64,000 nucleotides of DNA from Fictibacillus macauensis ZFHKF-1 (GTDB lineage Bacteria > Bacillota > Bacilli > Bacillales > Fictibacillaceae), in contig NZ_AKKV01000019.1 of assembly GCF_000269865.1 (NCBI RefSeq), forward strand, positions 124,001 through 188,000, written 5' to 3'. This document shows positions 18,704 through 31,164 of the stretch, in pieces. Positions within the stretch are counted from its first letter, which is position 1, and each line of letters begins with the position of its first letter. Made by a program: the position numbers and the translations under genes. The notes beneath the pieces are model-generated. The model was not told the origin of the DNA. It made no database searches and saw only the letters and a program-made list of their open reading frames with translations.

Positions 18704-20014
18704 ATGGAGCTGGGATTGTTTCAGCAACAGAACTTAAGCCTTGTTATGACGGCAGAGCTCCGGCAGGCGATCACCATCTTGCAATATCCAAGCTATGAGT
18801 TAAATCAGTTTTTGCAAGAACAAGCACTCGAAAATCCGTTGATCGAACTTTCAGAGCCGACATTACTTTTAAACAACAAAAAGAAAGCGCTTCAAAATCA
18901 AGGATCACAAGATTGGGAAGACATCGGTCATCGCCAGCCAGCGCGTGCAACAATGCATGAAACGTTGTTAGTGCAAGCGACTTCATTAGGCGTTCCAGAT
19001 GCATTAGAGCCGATCTTACAGTATTTAATATTAAACATTGATGATGCTGGTTATCTTGATGTGACCGAAGAAGAAGTAAAGACGCGATTTCTCATGAATG
19101 ATGAGCAATGGACGACTTGTCTTCATTATCTCCATCTGCTCGAGCCTGCTGGTATCGGTGCACGCACGCTTCGCGAATGTTTACTGCTTCAATTAAAGGC
19201 ACTCCACATGGAAGGCGACCTATCGTATCGAATTGTAGACGGTTATCTAGAATGGCTAGGAGATCGTAAATTAAAGCAAATCGCGACGGCCCTACAAACA
19301 ACGGCTGCTGATGTAGAGGCAGCGGCAGACTTCATTGTGACATTACATCCAAGACCTGGGCACGAATTTACTGAAAAAGAAGACCTCGCCTATGTCTACC
19401 CTGATTTATCCGTTATAGAAGAGGCAGGTGTTTTTAAACTCGCTATTAATGAGCCCTTTACACCGAGAGTACAGCTGCATAAACAATATGAGCACTTATT
19501 ACACAATAAAAACAACAAAGCGAGTTCCTATCTACAAGAACAGTATCAAAAATACGTCTGGCTGCAAAAAAGCTTAGAACAGCGAAAAAATACCCTTGTT
19601 ATGATTGCGAAAGATATCATTCGCCAACAGCAAGATTTTTTACGAAAAGGTCCTGAGGCGCTTGTGCCAATGACGCTAAAAGACGTAGCGAATCGCATTG
19701 GGATGCATGAGTCAACCGTGAGTCGCGCTGTTAAAAATAAATGGATTCAAACCCCGCGTGGCGTGATAGCATTAAAATCTTTTTTCACAACAAAGATTTC
19801 CACGCACGATGGTGAAAGCGCTTCCTCTAAAAGCGCGAAGCTGGCGATTAAGAAACTCATCCAAACGGAAGACAAGGCAAAGCCGATGTCGGATCAAAGT
19901 ATTGCCGAAACACTTTATTCCGTAGAAGGTTTAAAGCTTTCCCGACGAACGGTTGCAAAGTATCGTGAAGAAATGAAAATCGGATCGTCTGCTAAGCGTA
20001 GACGCTATGCGTAA
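18704..20014 (+). CDS. rpoN: RNA polymerase sigma-54 factor
   Basis: 436 residues. Region I is Gln-rich (LFQQQNLSLVMTAELRQAITILQ) and binds enhancer-dependent activators. The core-binding region is in the middle. A helix-turn-helix (TLKDVANRIGMHESTVSRAVKNKW) and the RpoN box SRRTVAKYREEMKI near the C-terminus bind the -24/-12 promoter. B. subtilis calls it SigL and uses it for levanase, arginine, acetoin and cold adaptation genes. GGAGGGATGG precedes ATG 18704. Confidence 0.96.
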   Translation: MELGLFQQQNLSLVMTAELRQAITILQYPSYELNQFLQEQALENPLIELSEPTLLLNNKKKALQNQGSQDWEDIGHRQPARATMHETLLVQATSLGVPDALEPILQYLILNIDDAGYLDVTEEEVKTRFLMNDEQWTTCLHYLHLLEPAGIGARTLRECLLLQLKALHMEGDLSYRIVDGYLEWLGDRKLKQIATALQTTAADVEAAADFIVTLHPRPGHEFTEKEDLAYVYPDLSVIEEAGVFKLAINEPFTPRVQLHKQYEHLLHNKNNKASSYLQEQYQKYVWLQKSLEQRKNTLVMIAKDIIRQQQDFLRKGPEALVPMTLKDVANRIGMHESTVSRAVKNKWIQTPRGVIALKSFFTTKISTHDGESASSKSAKLAIKKLIQTEDKAKPMSDQSIAETLYSVEGLKLSRRTVAKYREEMKIGSSAKRRRYA

Positions 20015-20101
20015 TCATGTCAGCATCTATGTGAAATGTCATGCCTGGCATTTCACATATCTTTTCCTAGCATAACAATCAGCCTAAAAGGGGAATGGAT
20101 C

Positions 20102-20350
20102 ATGTCAACAAACATTCAGTTTTACACGAAACACCTCTGTCCATTGTGCGAAGAAGCGCATACACTACTAGTAGAGCTACAAGAGGAGCTCAAGCTATCG
20201 ATTGAAGTGATTGATATTTATGAATCGGATGATTTAGTAGAACGCTATGGCTTAATGATTCCTGTCGTTTCTATAGACGGAGAAACGCTTTTATATGGTA
20301 AATTGAATAAAGATGGTATAAGAAAGCGTTTACTTACAAATAATAAGTAA
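20102..20350 (+). CDS. Glutaredoxin-like thiol protein
   Basis: 82 residues from ATG 20102, which follows AAAAGGGGA; the frame extended to 20036 lacks a ribosome site. The N-terminal FYTKHLCPLCEEA holds a CPLC redox pair and the cis-Pro motif IPVV follows (residues about 57-60), as in glutaredoxin-like proteins of the thioredoxin fold. A gene of this type lies next to cggR in many Bacillus genomes. Its substrate is not known. Confidence 0.85.
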   Translation: MSTNIQFYTKHLCPLCEEAHTLLVELQEELKLSIEVIDIYESDDLVERYGLMIPVVSIDGETLLYGKLNKDGIRKRLLTNNK

Positions 20351-20355
20351 AAAGT

Positions 20356-20384
20356 GTTGAAAAACAGTCACAACTTATGTAGAA
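20356..20384 (+). promoter_or_regulatory. Promoter of the cggR-gap operon
   Basis: TTGAAA (20356-20361), 17-base spacer, TAGAAT (20379-20384). The CggR operator lies downstream of the expected transcription start near 20391. Confidence 0.8.
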
Positions 20385-20427
20385 TGAGGGTGGCTAATAA
20401 ATGAGGCGTCATTTTTTTTACCCCAAT

Positions 20428-20463
20428 CGGGACATAAAATGACTACGAGGGACAATTCGAGTC
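20428..20463 (+). promoter_or_regulatory. CggR operator
   Basis: Two direct half-sites, CGGGAC-N6-TGAC then TACG then AGGGAC-N6-AGTC, fit the known CggR operator layout CGGGACN6TGTC repeated with a four-base gap. Position between promoter and cggR is as in B. subtilis, where bound CggR acts as a roadblock released by fructose-1,6-bisphosphate. Confidence 0.88.
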
Positions 20464-20512
20464 CCGATTAGCTGCCGCAACGATAGGCGGACGATGAATA
20501 GGGGAAGGATCC

Positions 20513-21535
20513 ATGAACGATTTAATAGAGATACAGAAAAAGCTTTTACCCGATTTGCTCGATGTGATGAGAAAACGGTATAGCATTTTAAAAATTGTTC
20601 GCTTTCATGAACCAATCGGCCGTCGCAACCTTTCGACGTTTGTGAACCTTACAGAAAGGGTATTGCGAGCTGAAGTTACTTTTTTAAAAGACCAAGGTCT
20701 CTTGTCCATACTACCTGGAGGCATGTCGTTAACACCTGATGGCATCAGCGTTCTTGATCGCTTGGAAGTGTTAATGAATGAACTTGCTGGACTTCGTGTT
20801 TTAGAAACGAAAGTAAGGGAATCCTTACAATTGTCAGAGGTCATTATTGTACCTGGCAATAGTGATGAAGACCCGTGGGTGAAAAACGAACTCGGCAAAG
20901 CTGCTGTTATGCGACTAAAGCAAGAGCTAGCTGGTGATAATATTATCGCTGTCACAGGCGGTACGACGATTGCTGCCATGGCAGAAATGATGACGCCAAG
21001 CAATAAGGACCAACAGCTATTGTTTGTCCCAGCACGAGGCGGTTTAGGCGAAAAAGTTGAAAATCAAGCGAATACGATTTGTTCGACGATGGCCGCTAAG
21101 GCACTTGGAGAATATCGCTTGCTTCATCTTCCCGATCAGCTTAGCAAAGAGACGTACCTCGCGTTACTCCAAGAACCAGGCGTTAAAGAAGTAATGGAGC
21201 TTCTTCAATCAGCAAGTATAGTCATTCATGGAATCGGCGATGCTAAAACGATGGCTGAACGGCGAAATTCTTCGCCAGCAGTAATGGAGAAGCTAAAGAA
21301 CGAACAAGCAGCAGCTGAAGCATTTGGCTACTACTTTAACAGAGACGGTGAAGTTGTTCACCGCGTACGAACGATTGGTCTTCAATTGAATGACCTATCG
21401 CACAGCGATTTTATTATGGCTGTGGCCGGAGGTGCTTCTAAGGCACAATCAATTGCCGCCTTTATGAAGCATGGTCCGAAAAAGGTGTTAATCACCGATG
21501 AAGGCGCTGCGAACAAATTGTTAGCAAGCTCTTAA
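20513..21535 (+). CDS. cggR: Central glycolytic genes regulator CggR (SorC family)
   Basis: 340 residues. An N-terminal winged helix (RYSILKIVRFHEPIGRRNLS...TERVLRAEVTFLKDQGLL) is followed by a sugar-phosphate binding domain with VTGGTTIAAMAEMM, RGGLGE and VAGGASKAQSI. CggR represses its own operon and is released by fructose-1,6-bisphosphate, linking lower glycolysis to flux. Ribosome site GGGGAAGGA precedes ATG 20513. A CggR operator lies upstream. Confidence 0.96.
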   Translation: MNDLIEIQKKLLPDLLDVMRKRYSILKIVRFHEPIGRRNLSTFVNLTERVLRAEVTFLKDQGLLSILPGGMSLTPDGISVLDRLEVLMNELAGLRVLETKVRESLQLSEVIIVPGNSDEDPWVKNELGKAAVMRLKQELAGDNIIAVTGGTTIAAMAEMMTPSNKDQQLLFVPARGGLGEKVENQANTICSTMAAKALGEYRLLHLPDQLSKETYLALLQEPGVKEVMELLQSASIVIHGIGDAKTMAERRNSSPAVMEKLKNEQAAAEAFGYYFNRDGEVVHRVRTIGLQLNDLSHSDFIMAVAGGASKAQSIAAFMKHGPKKVLITDEGAANKLLASS

Positions 21536-21542
21536 AAACGTG

Positions 21543-21565
21543 AATTAAGGGTTTTCCCTTTAATT
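21543..21565 (+). promoter_or_regulatory. mRNA hairpin between cggR and gap
   Basis: AATTAAGGG / CCCTTTAATT stem with a four-T loop. In B. subtilis the cggR-gapA mRNA is cut near a hairpin at this position, stabilising the gapA part; the same role is likely here. Confidence 0.65.
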
Positions 21566-21601
21566 ATATTTTTGCAAAAACTAAAGGAGGTCATTTTTAA
21601 A

Positions 21602-22609
21602 ATGGCAACTAAAATTGGTATTAATGGATTCGGCCGTATTGGTCGTAACGTGTTCCGTGCAGCACTAAATAACCCGAACGTAGAAGTAGTAGCAGTTAAC
21701 GACTTAACAGACGCTAACATGCTTGCATTCTTACTTAAACATGACACTGTTCATGGTAAATTAAACGAAACTGTTGAAGTTGGCGAAAATGCATTGATCG
21801 TTAACGGAAAAGAAATTAAAGTTCTTGCTGAACGTGACCCAGCTCAACTTGGATGGGGCGAGCTTGGCGTAGAAGTAGTAGTAGAATCTACTGGTCGCTT
21901 CACAAAACGTTCTGACGCTGCAAAACATTTAGAAGCTGGCGCTAAAAAAGTAGTGATCTCTGCTCCTGCTAGCGACGAAGATATTACAGTAGTAATGGGT
22001 GTTAACGAAGATCAATACGATGCAGCTAACCACCACGTACTATCTAACGCTTCTTGTACAACAAACTGCTTAGCACCATTTGCTAAAGTTCTTAACGAAA
22101 AATTCGGAATCAAACGTGGTATGATGACAACTGTTCACTCATACACAAATGACCAACAAATTCTTGATCTTCCGCATAAAGACTACCGTCGTGCGCGTGC
22201 AGCTGCGGAAAACATCATTCCAACTACAACAGGTGCTGCTAAAGCTGTATCCCTCGTTCTTCCTGAATTAAAAGGTAAATTGAACGGTATGGCTATGCGT
22301 GTACCAACGCCAAACGTATCTCTAGTTGACCTTGTAGCTGAACTTGACAAAGACGTAACAGCTGAAGAAATCAATGCTGCGCTTAAAGAAGCTGCTGAAG
22401 GTCCACTAAAAGGAATTCTTGGTTACAGCGAAGAGCCGCTTGTATCTACTGACTACAACGGTAACACAAACTCTTCTACTGTTGATGCTCTTTCTACAAT
22501 GGTTATGGAAGGTAGCATGGTAAAAGTAATCTCTTGGTACGACAACGAAACTGGTTACTCTAGCCGTGTTGTAGACCTTATTGACTTTATTGCTAAAAAA
22601 GGACTTTAA
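21602..22609 (+). CDS. gap: Glyceraldehyde-3-phosphate dehydrogenase (glycolytic, NAD-dependent)
   Basis: 335 residues from ATG 21602, preceded by AAAGGAGGTC. The NAD fold starts [12 protein letters not shown]. The catalytic Cys152 lies in [12 protein letters not shown], and the substrate-binding HSYTND and [12 protein letters not shown] follow. It oxidises glyceraldehyde-3-phosphate to 1,3-bisphosphoglycerate. Operon position after cggR identifies it as the glycolytic GapA type. Codon use is strongly biased to the A/T-ending optimal codons of highly expressed genes. Confidence 0.98.
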   Translation: MATKIGINGFGRIGRNVFRAALNNPNVEVVAVNDLTDANMLAFLLKHDTVHGKLNETVEVGENALIVNGKEIKVLAERDPAQLGWGELGVEVVVESTGRFTKRSDAAKHLEAGAKKVVISAPASDEDITVVMGVNEDQYDAANHHVLSNASCTTNCLAPFAKVLNEKFGIKRGMMTTVHSYTNDQQILDLPHKDYRRARAAAENIIPTTTGAAKAVSLVLPELKGKLNGMAMRVPTPNVSLVDLVAELDKDVTAEEINAALKEAAEGPLKGILGYSEEPLVSTDYNGNTNSSTVDALSTMVMEGSMVKVISWYDNETGYSSRVVDLIDFIAKKGL

Positions 22610-22631
22610 TAATAGAGAGAATACTTTTTAG

Positions 22632-22676
22632 GAGGGGAAGGGTTAGCGAAGAGCCCTTACCCTCTTTCCTTGTTTT
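22632..22676 (+). terminator. Hairpin between gap and pgk, partial terminator
   Basis: GAGGGGAAGGG / CCCTTACCCTC stem followed by a broken T-run (CTTTCCTTGTTTTT). It probably attenuates transcription into pgk rather than ending it fully. Confidence 0.6.
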
Positions 22677-22793
22677 TCGTTTGTTTGAAGTGGCGAGCTG
22701 AAAATTAGCCGGTTTTCAAGTTCTCATTTTCGGATAAACTACGAGTGAATAAAAGTTCTCTTCTCGATTTATGACTGTTTAGGAGGAATACTT

Positions 22794-23978
22794 ATGAACA
22801 AGAAAACAGTTCGTGACATCGACGTAAAAGGAAAAGTGGTTTTCTGCCGCGTAGACTTTAACGTACCGATGGAGAATGGTAAGATTACCGACGATACTCG
22901 TATTCGTGCGGCATTACCAACCATTCAATACTTAACAGAACAAGGTGCTAAAGTGTTATTAGCAAGTCACCTTGGGCGTCCGAAAGGGAAAGCAGTTGAC
23001 GAATTGCGCCTTGATCCGGTCGCTAAACGTTTAGGAGAGCTACTAGGCAAGGATGTTGTTAAAACAGACGAAGCTTATGGCGAACCTGTACAAAAAGCAC
23101 TAGACAGCCTCAGCGAGGGCGGCGTTATTCTTTTAGAAAACGTTCGTTTCTATGCTGGAGAAGAGAAAAATGATCCTGAGCTTGCCGAGAAATTTGCAGC
23201 GTTAGCCGACGTGTATGTAAATGATGCCTTTGGTGCAGCTCACCGTGCGCATGCTTCAACGGAAGGTGTAGCAAAACTTCTTCCTGCGGTAGCTGGATTT
23301 TTAATGGAAAAAGAGTTAGACGTGCTTGGTAAAGCATTATCTGAGCCTGAGCGTCCATTTACAGCGATTATTGGTGGCGCAAAAGTAAAAGACAAAATCG
23401 ATGTGATTAATAACCTATTAGACAAAGTAGATAACTTAATAATCGGTGGCGGTCTTGGCTATACATTCATCAAAGCACTTGGCCATGATATTGGTAAGTC
23501 TTTGTTAGAAGAAGATAAAATCGAAACAGCGAAGCGTTTCATGGAAAAAGCGAAGGAGAAGGGTGTTAACTTCCTTATTCCACAAGACGTGCTCGTTGCG
23601 GATGATTTCTCTAACGATGCTGCTACGAAAATCGTTCCAATTGATGCGATTCCTTCTGACTGGGAAGGCGTTGATATCGGTACAAAAACGATTGAAACGT
23701 ATATGGAAACGATCAAAAATTCTAAACTTGTGATTTGGAACGGACCGATGGGCGTATTTGAAATCGAAGCCTTTTCTAACGGTACACGTTCTGTGGCTAA
23801 AGCACTTGCAGAAGCAACGGACACGTATAGCGTAATTGGTGGCGGCGATTCAGCGGCAGCTGTTGAGAAGTTTGGTCTTGCAGAGAAAATGAGCCACATT
23901 TCTACAGGTGGCGGTGCTTCTCTTGAGTTTATGGAAGGAAAAGAACTCCCAGGTGTCGTTGCGTTAAACGACAAGTAA
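22794..23978 (+). CDS. pgk: Phosphoglycerate kinase
   Basis: 394 residues, normal length. Signature segments: [15 protein letters not shown] at the N-terminus, SHLGRPKG, the ATP-site [17 protein letters not shown] and the C-terminal [12 protein letters not shown] with [10 protein letters not shown]. It makes ATP and 3-phosphoglycerate from 1,3-bisphosphoglycerate. AGGAGGAATACTT precedes the start. It lies 184 bases after gap and 25 bases before tpiA. Confidence 0.98.
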   Translation: MNKKTVRDIDVKGKVVFCRVDFNVPMENGKITDDTRIRAALPTIQYLTEQGAKVLLASHLGRPKGKAVDELRLDPVAKRLGELLGKDVVKTDEAYGEPVQKALDSLSEGGVILLENVRFYAGEEKNDPELAEKFAALADVYVNDAFGAAHRAHASTEGVAKLLPAVAGFLMEKELDVLGKALSEPERPFTAIIGGAKVKDKIDVINNLLDKVDNLIIGGGLGYTFIKALGHDIGKSLLEEDKIETAKRFMEKAKEKGVNFLIPQDVLVADDFSNDAATKIVPIDAIPSDWEGVDIGTKTIETYMETIKNSKLVIWNGPMGVFEIEAFSNGTRSVAKALAEATDTYSVIGGGDSAAAVEKFGLAEKMSHISTGGGASLEFMEGKELPGVVALNDK

Positions 23979-23985
23979 AGAGTGA

Positions 23986-26293
<2,308 letters not shown>

Positions 26294-26294
26294 G

Positions 26295-26327
26295 GATGCG
26301 CTCTTCAAAGGGCCCTTGAAGCGCATC
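26295..26327 (+). other. Intercistronic hairpin between gpmI and eno
   Basis: GATGCGC ... TTCAA / TTGAA ... GCGCATC with a short loop, not followed by a T-run. It may mark an mRNA processing or stabilising site rather than a terminator. Confidence 0.55.
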
Positions 26328-26357
26328 ATCACTTGATAAATAAAGGAGAGAAAATAA

Positions 26358-27650
<1,293 letters not shown>

Positions 27651-27659
27651 GTAAAATAA

Positions 27660-27691
27660 AAACGCCGAAGCGCATGCTTCGGCGTTTTTTT
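27660..27691 (+). terminator. Rho-independent terminator of the glycolytic operon
   Basis: ACGCCGAAGC / GCTTCGGCGT stem followed by seven T. Confidence 0.95.
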
Positions 27692-27719
27692 GCGCGGTGA
27701 CTTGGGAGATTTCTCCTCG

Positions 27720-27845
27720 TTCGCGCGCAGAGGTGCTCCGTTCGCGCGCAGAGATGCTCTGTTCGCGCGCAGAGGTGCTCTGTTCGCGCGCAGAGGTGCT
27801 CTGTTCGCACGCAGAGGCGTTCCGTTCATGCGCAAAGCTGCTTTA
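27720..27845. repeat. Six tandem 21-bp GC-rich units
   Basis: Units start at 27720, 27741, 27762, 27783, 27804 and 27825, with consensus TTCGCGCGCAGAGGTGCTCTG; the fifth and sixth units are more diverged. Further single units lie at about 28033 (TTCGCGCGCAGAG) and 28197. The unit length is a multiple of three, so both strands show open frames (FARRGAL and RTEHLCA repeats), but no ribosome site precedes them. I treat it as non-coding repeat. Confidence 0.85.
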
Positions 27846-27874
27846 ATCGCGCGTCAACACTCAAAATCGCGCAG

Positions 27875-28004
27875 AAAGCTCTCTTAATGGGACGAAAACA
27901 AGAAAATATTACGTGAAAAACCTTCAAATAGAGCAAAACCTAAATAAAATGTTGTGCAAAGACCTGTGATTGCGTAAATAGCAAAAATGTATATAAAACT
28001 CTTT
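27875..28004. repeat. Degenerate long repeat, copy A
   Basis: About 130 bases beginning AAAGCTCTCTTAAT and containing CAAATAGAGCAAAAC and TATATAAAACT. Aligns by eye with copy B at 28067, each flanked by 21-bp-type units, so the intergenic region is a higher-order repeat of a GC-rich unit plus an AT-rich unit. Confidence 0.65.
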
Positions 28005-28066
28005 CATCGGCGAGCAGAGTCGCTCCATTCGCGCGCAGAGCCGCTCTGATTGTCATAATCATGAGC

Positions 28067-28186
28067 AAAGCTCTCTTCATAGAACAAAAATAGTATAAAA
28101 TTGCATGAAAAATCTCTCAAATAGGATAAAACTTATATAAAATGTCTGATGGCTTAAATAGCACTAAATTGCGCATAAAACTTTTT
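28067..28186. repeat. Degenerate long repeat, copy B
   Basis: Begins AAAGCTCTCTTCAT and contains CAAATAGGATAAAAC and GCGCATAAAACT; parallels copy A at 27875. No gene is seen in either copy. Confidence 0.65.
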
Positions 28187-28313
28187 CCCTACGCGATTCG
28201 CACGCACCCAAGCACCTACCCTCAACCACTACTAACAAAGAATGGATACGCATACAATCGTTCACATAAGGGAAGTGTACATTAACTATTTTTCTCTCTG
28301 GAGGTCTATATTT

Positions 28314-28874
28314 ATGAATCTAGAGCTAGAACGTCTTATTATTCGACCGGTTTCTGAACGGGATGCGCCTGATTTGGCGTGTTGGAAAAGCACAGCGACC
28401 TTTCGGAAAATGTCGACAGGTAGTGCGACCTTTATTTCAGAACAGAATGAACGTGCTGATATTCGACGCAGCCTTACCTCGTGTAAAGAAACTTATGTGA
28501 TATTGGAGAAACAAAGCAGTGGAAGGAGCATTGGTTATGTGCGCTTCAACTGGATGGAGATGGCCCAAAAAGTAGGCTGGTTGCGATTTGGACTAGGCGA
28601 ACAAGAAGGATCAGGTTATATGAGTGAGGCACTTACCGGTCTATTTCACGTCTTGTTCCAACGAGCTACCCATCGTATCGAGGCCGAAGTATATAGCTAT
28701 AACGAGCGGAGTCAGTCGCTTTTAACAAAGCTAGGTTTTCAAAAAGAAGGGGTGCGTCGACAAGCCCATTATGATGAAGGCATATACAGTGATATTTATG
28801 GCTTTGGATTGTTAGCGCACGATTGGCGCATGCAACAGGAACAACGAACCGCTCATACACTTTTGCCAAAATAA
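28314..28874 (+). CDS. GNAT-family N-acetyltransferase, RimJ/RimL type
   Basis: 186 residues from ATG 28314, preceded by TGGAGGTC; the longer frame from 28242 has no ribosome site. It starts LELERLIIRPVSERDAPDLA as RimJ/RimL-like acetyltransferases do. The acetyl-CoA region LGEQEGSGYMSEAL and the VYSYNERSQSLLTKLGFQKEGVRR segment follow. It probably transfers acetyl from acetyl-CoA to an N-terminal or small-molecule amine; the substrate is unknown. It sits alone between the repeats and the B12 operon. Confidence 0.88.
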   Translation: MNLELERLIIRPVSERDAPDLACWKSTATFRKMSTGSATFISEQNERADIRRSLTSCKETYVILEKQSSGRSIGYVRFNWMEMAQKVGWLRFGLGEQEGSGYMSEALTGLFHVLFQRATHRIEAEVYSYNERSQSLLTKLGFQKEGVRRQAHYDEGIYSDIYGFGLLAHDWRMQQEQRTAHTLLPK

Positions 28875-28922
28875 TCTTTTTCATTTGTTTGGAGTAGAGT
28901 ATAATGATACTAGCTGAATAAG

Positions 28923-29066
28923 CGAAGAAGGTCTGTTGCTCCACACGATGCAACAGTTAAAAGGGAAGCTGGTTAAAGTCCAGCGCGGTCCCGCCACTGT
29001 AATCAATGAAAGTAGATTCATTGAAAGTCAGACACCTGCCCTCTATGCTTGTGAAGAACCTTCGAG
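28923..29066 (+). promoter_or_regulatory. Cobalamin riboswitch
   Basis: Contains the conserved core AGGGAAGCTGG ... GTCCAGCGCGGTCCCGCC ACTGTAA (about 28962-29003) and the B12 box AGTCAGACACCTGCC (about 29026-29040). CGAAGAAGG and CCTTCG close the outer stem. A TATAAT -10 box lies at 28900. It controls the B12 uptake and salvage operon downstream. Confidence 0.95.
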
Positions 29067-29073
29067 GAAAGGT

Positions 29074-29138
29074 GAATCAATAGGCGTCGGTGCGTGACGT
29101 TGTATTGACTCGTCCTCGTGAAGGGGGCGTTTTTTTTA
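29074..29138 (+). terminator. Riboswitch expression platform: antiterminator and terminator
   Basis: GAATCAATAGGCGTC (29074-29088) can pair with GACGTTGTATTGACTC (29096-29111). The terminator hairpin CGTCCTC / GGGGGCG (29111-29130) with eight T follows. The antiterminator's 3' arm abuts the terminator's 5' arm, which suggests mutually exclusive folds and B12-dependent transcription termination. Confidence 0.8.
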
Positions 29139-29177
29139 TGGCTTATTCGGTACACTTACTCTAGGAGCGTGAACATA

Positions 29178-30137
29178 GTGAAAAGAAGTTTACAAGCAAT
29201 CGCGATGCTCGTCATCGTTATGATGATTGCCGCGGGCTGTTCAGGTGGAAAGTCATCATCTGACGGAAACAACAAAGAAACTGCAAGTAAAAATGAAGCT
29301 TTCCCTGTTACGATTAAAGATGCGGTCGGTCATTCGGTTAAATTAGATAAAAAACCAACGAAAATTGTATCGCTTATTCCGAGTAATACAGAAATTGCTT
29401 TTGCGCTTGGTTTAGACAAAGAAATCGTTGGTGTAACGGATAACGATACATATCCGAAAGAAGCATTAAAGAAGCCGAAAGTAGGCGGTATGAAATTTAA
29501 TGTTGAAAAAATTATCGGTATGAAACCAGATGTTGTGCTTGCCCATGCGTCGGCTGCTCATAACTCGGCAGATGGCTTAAAACAGCTTGAAGATGCGGGT
29601 GTGAAAGTCATTGTTATTAACGATGCGAAAAGCTTTGATGATACGTATAAAACGATTGATATGATTGCGAAAGCAACGGGTACAGAGAAAAAAGGACAAG
29701 AAATTGTAGACGATATGAAAAAGAAGCTTGCAAGTATTGAAGAGCAAGCGAAGCAAGTAAAAAAAGAGAAAAAAGTATGGGTTGAAATTTCTCCTTCGCC
29801 AGAAATTTATACGGCAGGTCAAGGAACGTTTATCGATGATATGCTAAAAAGCATTCATGCGAAAAATGCCGCTGGCGCGTTAAAAGGATGGCCAAAAGTT
29901 TCCGAAGAACAGCCTGTAAAATACAACCCAGATGCTATTATTACAACGTATGGCAGTAGCGATCAAGACGTATGGAAACAAATCTCCGGACGCAAAGCAT
30001 GGAGCAATGTTCAAGCAGTGAAAGCGAAAGACATTCACAATCTCAACAATGACTTGCTTTCTCGTCCAGGACCGCGCTTAGCACAAGGAGTGGAAGAGCT
30101 TGCCAAAGCGATCTATCCAGACGTATTCAAAAAGTAA
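29178..30137 (+). CDS. btuF: Vitamin B12 ABC transporter substrate-binding lipoprotein
   Basis: 319 residues from GTG 29178, preceded by AGGAG. Signal peptide with lipobox IAAGC, then a linker. The BtuF/FepB fold follows, beginning FPVTIKDAVGHSVKLDKKPTKIVSLIPSNTEI. It captures corrinoids outside the membrane and hands them to BtuC. Equivalent to B. subtilis YvrC, also under a B12 riboswitch. The btuC start overlaps its 3' end by 38 bases. Confidence 0.93.
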   Translation: MKRSLQAIAMLVIVMMIAAGCSGGKSSSDGNNKETASKNEAFPVTIKDAVGHSVKLDKKPTKIVSLIPSNTEIAFALGLDKEIVGVTDNDTYPKEALKKPKVGGMKFNVEKIIGMKPDVVLAHASAAHNSADGLKQLEDAGVKVIVINDAKSFDDTYKTIDMIAKATGTEKKGQEIVDDMKKKLASIEEQAKQVKKEKKVWVEISPSPEIYTAGQGTFIDDMLKSIHAKNAAGALKGWPKVSEEQPVKYNPDAIITTYGSSDQDVWKQISGRKAWSNVQAVKAKDIHNLNNDLLSRPGPRLAQGVEELAKAIYPDVFKK

Positions 30138-31164
30138 ATGGACCTTTTCATATATAGCGATGCTGCTTCTTTTAGCAGTCGTCGCTGCTTTGGGGATTTC
30201 GGTAGGCTCTATACCTATCCCCCTTTTTCACGTTATTAAGATAATTGGCGCGAATGTCTTTCATCTCGGATCACTAGCAACGATTGATCCGACGGAAAGC
30301 ACGATTGTTATGGACATTCGCTTTCCACGCGTTTTACTCGCCTTGCTCGTTGGCGGTTCGCTGTCGCTTGCCGGCGCTGCCTTTCAAGGATTATTAAAAA
30401 ATCCTCTTGCTGATCCGTACACGTTAGGCGTATCGTCAGGTGCTTCGCTCGGGGCGGTAAGCGTCATTTTCTTTGGTATACAATTGCCATTCGTAGGCGC
30501 TTATACGCTGCCAATCGTTAGTATAATAGCGGGGTTTGTGACGTTAGTCGGGGTTATCGTATTTGCGCGCCTTGTGCAACGTAATTTAACGGTCGAAACG
30601 GTCATCTTAACGGGCATTCTTTGCAGCTCTTTTTTAGGCGCACTCATTTCGCTTATTATTGCTTTAACGGGAGATGAGCTTCGCCAAGTGATCGGCTGGC
30701 TCCTCGGCAGTGTTTCCATGCGAGGCTGGGCGTATGTTAATCTCATTGCGCCATTTCTGATACTCGGCTTGCTTTTGCTGCTCGCTAGCGCACGCGAATT
30801 AAATGCACTGTCGTTTGGGCAACAAGAAGCGCGTCATATTGGCGTCAATGTGAAGCGTCATACGATGAGCGTATTGCTTGGTGCGTCGTTATTAACAGGA
30901 GCGGCTGTAGCGGTTTCAGGAACGATTGGCTTTGTTGGCTTGTTGATTCCGCATATGGTGCGCATGATTTGGGGAGGCGATCATCGTCATTTATTGCCAC
31001 TTTCCATGATTGCAGGGGGTATTTTTCTCGTTGTGATGGATATTGTCTCGCGGCTGATCGTTGCGCCATCAGAGTTGCCGATTGGCGTCCTTACCGCCAT
31101 TATTGGTAGCCCCATTTTTGCTTTTATTTTCATAAGTTATCGCCGAAAGAAGGGAACCTCATGA
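30100..31164 (+). CDS. btuC: Vitamin B12 ABC transporter permease (FecCD family)
   Basis: 354 residues with about ten membrane helices. Family segments: GGSLSLAGAAFQGLLKNPLADPYTLGVSSGASLGA and GFVGLLIPHMVRMIWGGDHR. Start TTG 30100 is chosen because AAGGAG lies nine bases upstream inside btuF; no better in-frame start gives the N-terminal charged segment. It overlaps btuF by 38 bases and btuD by four (ATGA), so the transporter is made in coupled fashion. Confidence 0.92.
   Translation: MPKRSIQTYSKSKWTFSYIAMLLLLAVVAALGISVGSIPIPLFHVIKIIGANVFHLGSLATIDPTESTIVMDIRFPRVLLALLVGGSLSLAGAAFQGLLKNPLADPYTLGVSSGASLGAVSVIFFGIQLPFVGAYTLPIVSIIAGFVTLVGVIVFARLVQRNLTVETVILTGILCSSFLGALISLIIALTGDELRQVIGWLLGSVSMRGWAYVNLIAPFLILGLLLLLASARELNALSFGQQEARHIGVNVKRHTMSVLLGASLLTGAAVAVSGTIGFVGLLIPHMVRMIWGGDHRHLLPLSMIAGGIFLVVMDIVSRLIVAPSELPIGVLTAIIGSPIFAFIFISYRRKKGTS

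Noticed and set aside
27720-27845. CRISPR array
   Set aside because: The 21-bp units are directly contiguous without unique spacers, and no cas genes are present in the window.
27690-27887. Open frames on both strands across the 21-bp array (FARRGAL and RTEHLCA repeat proteins)
   Set aside because: The frames arise because the unit length is a multiple of three; there is no ribosome site, and all frames stay open in the same way.
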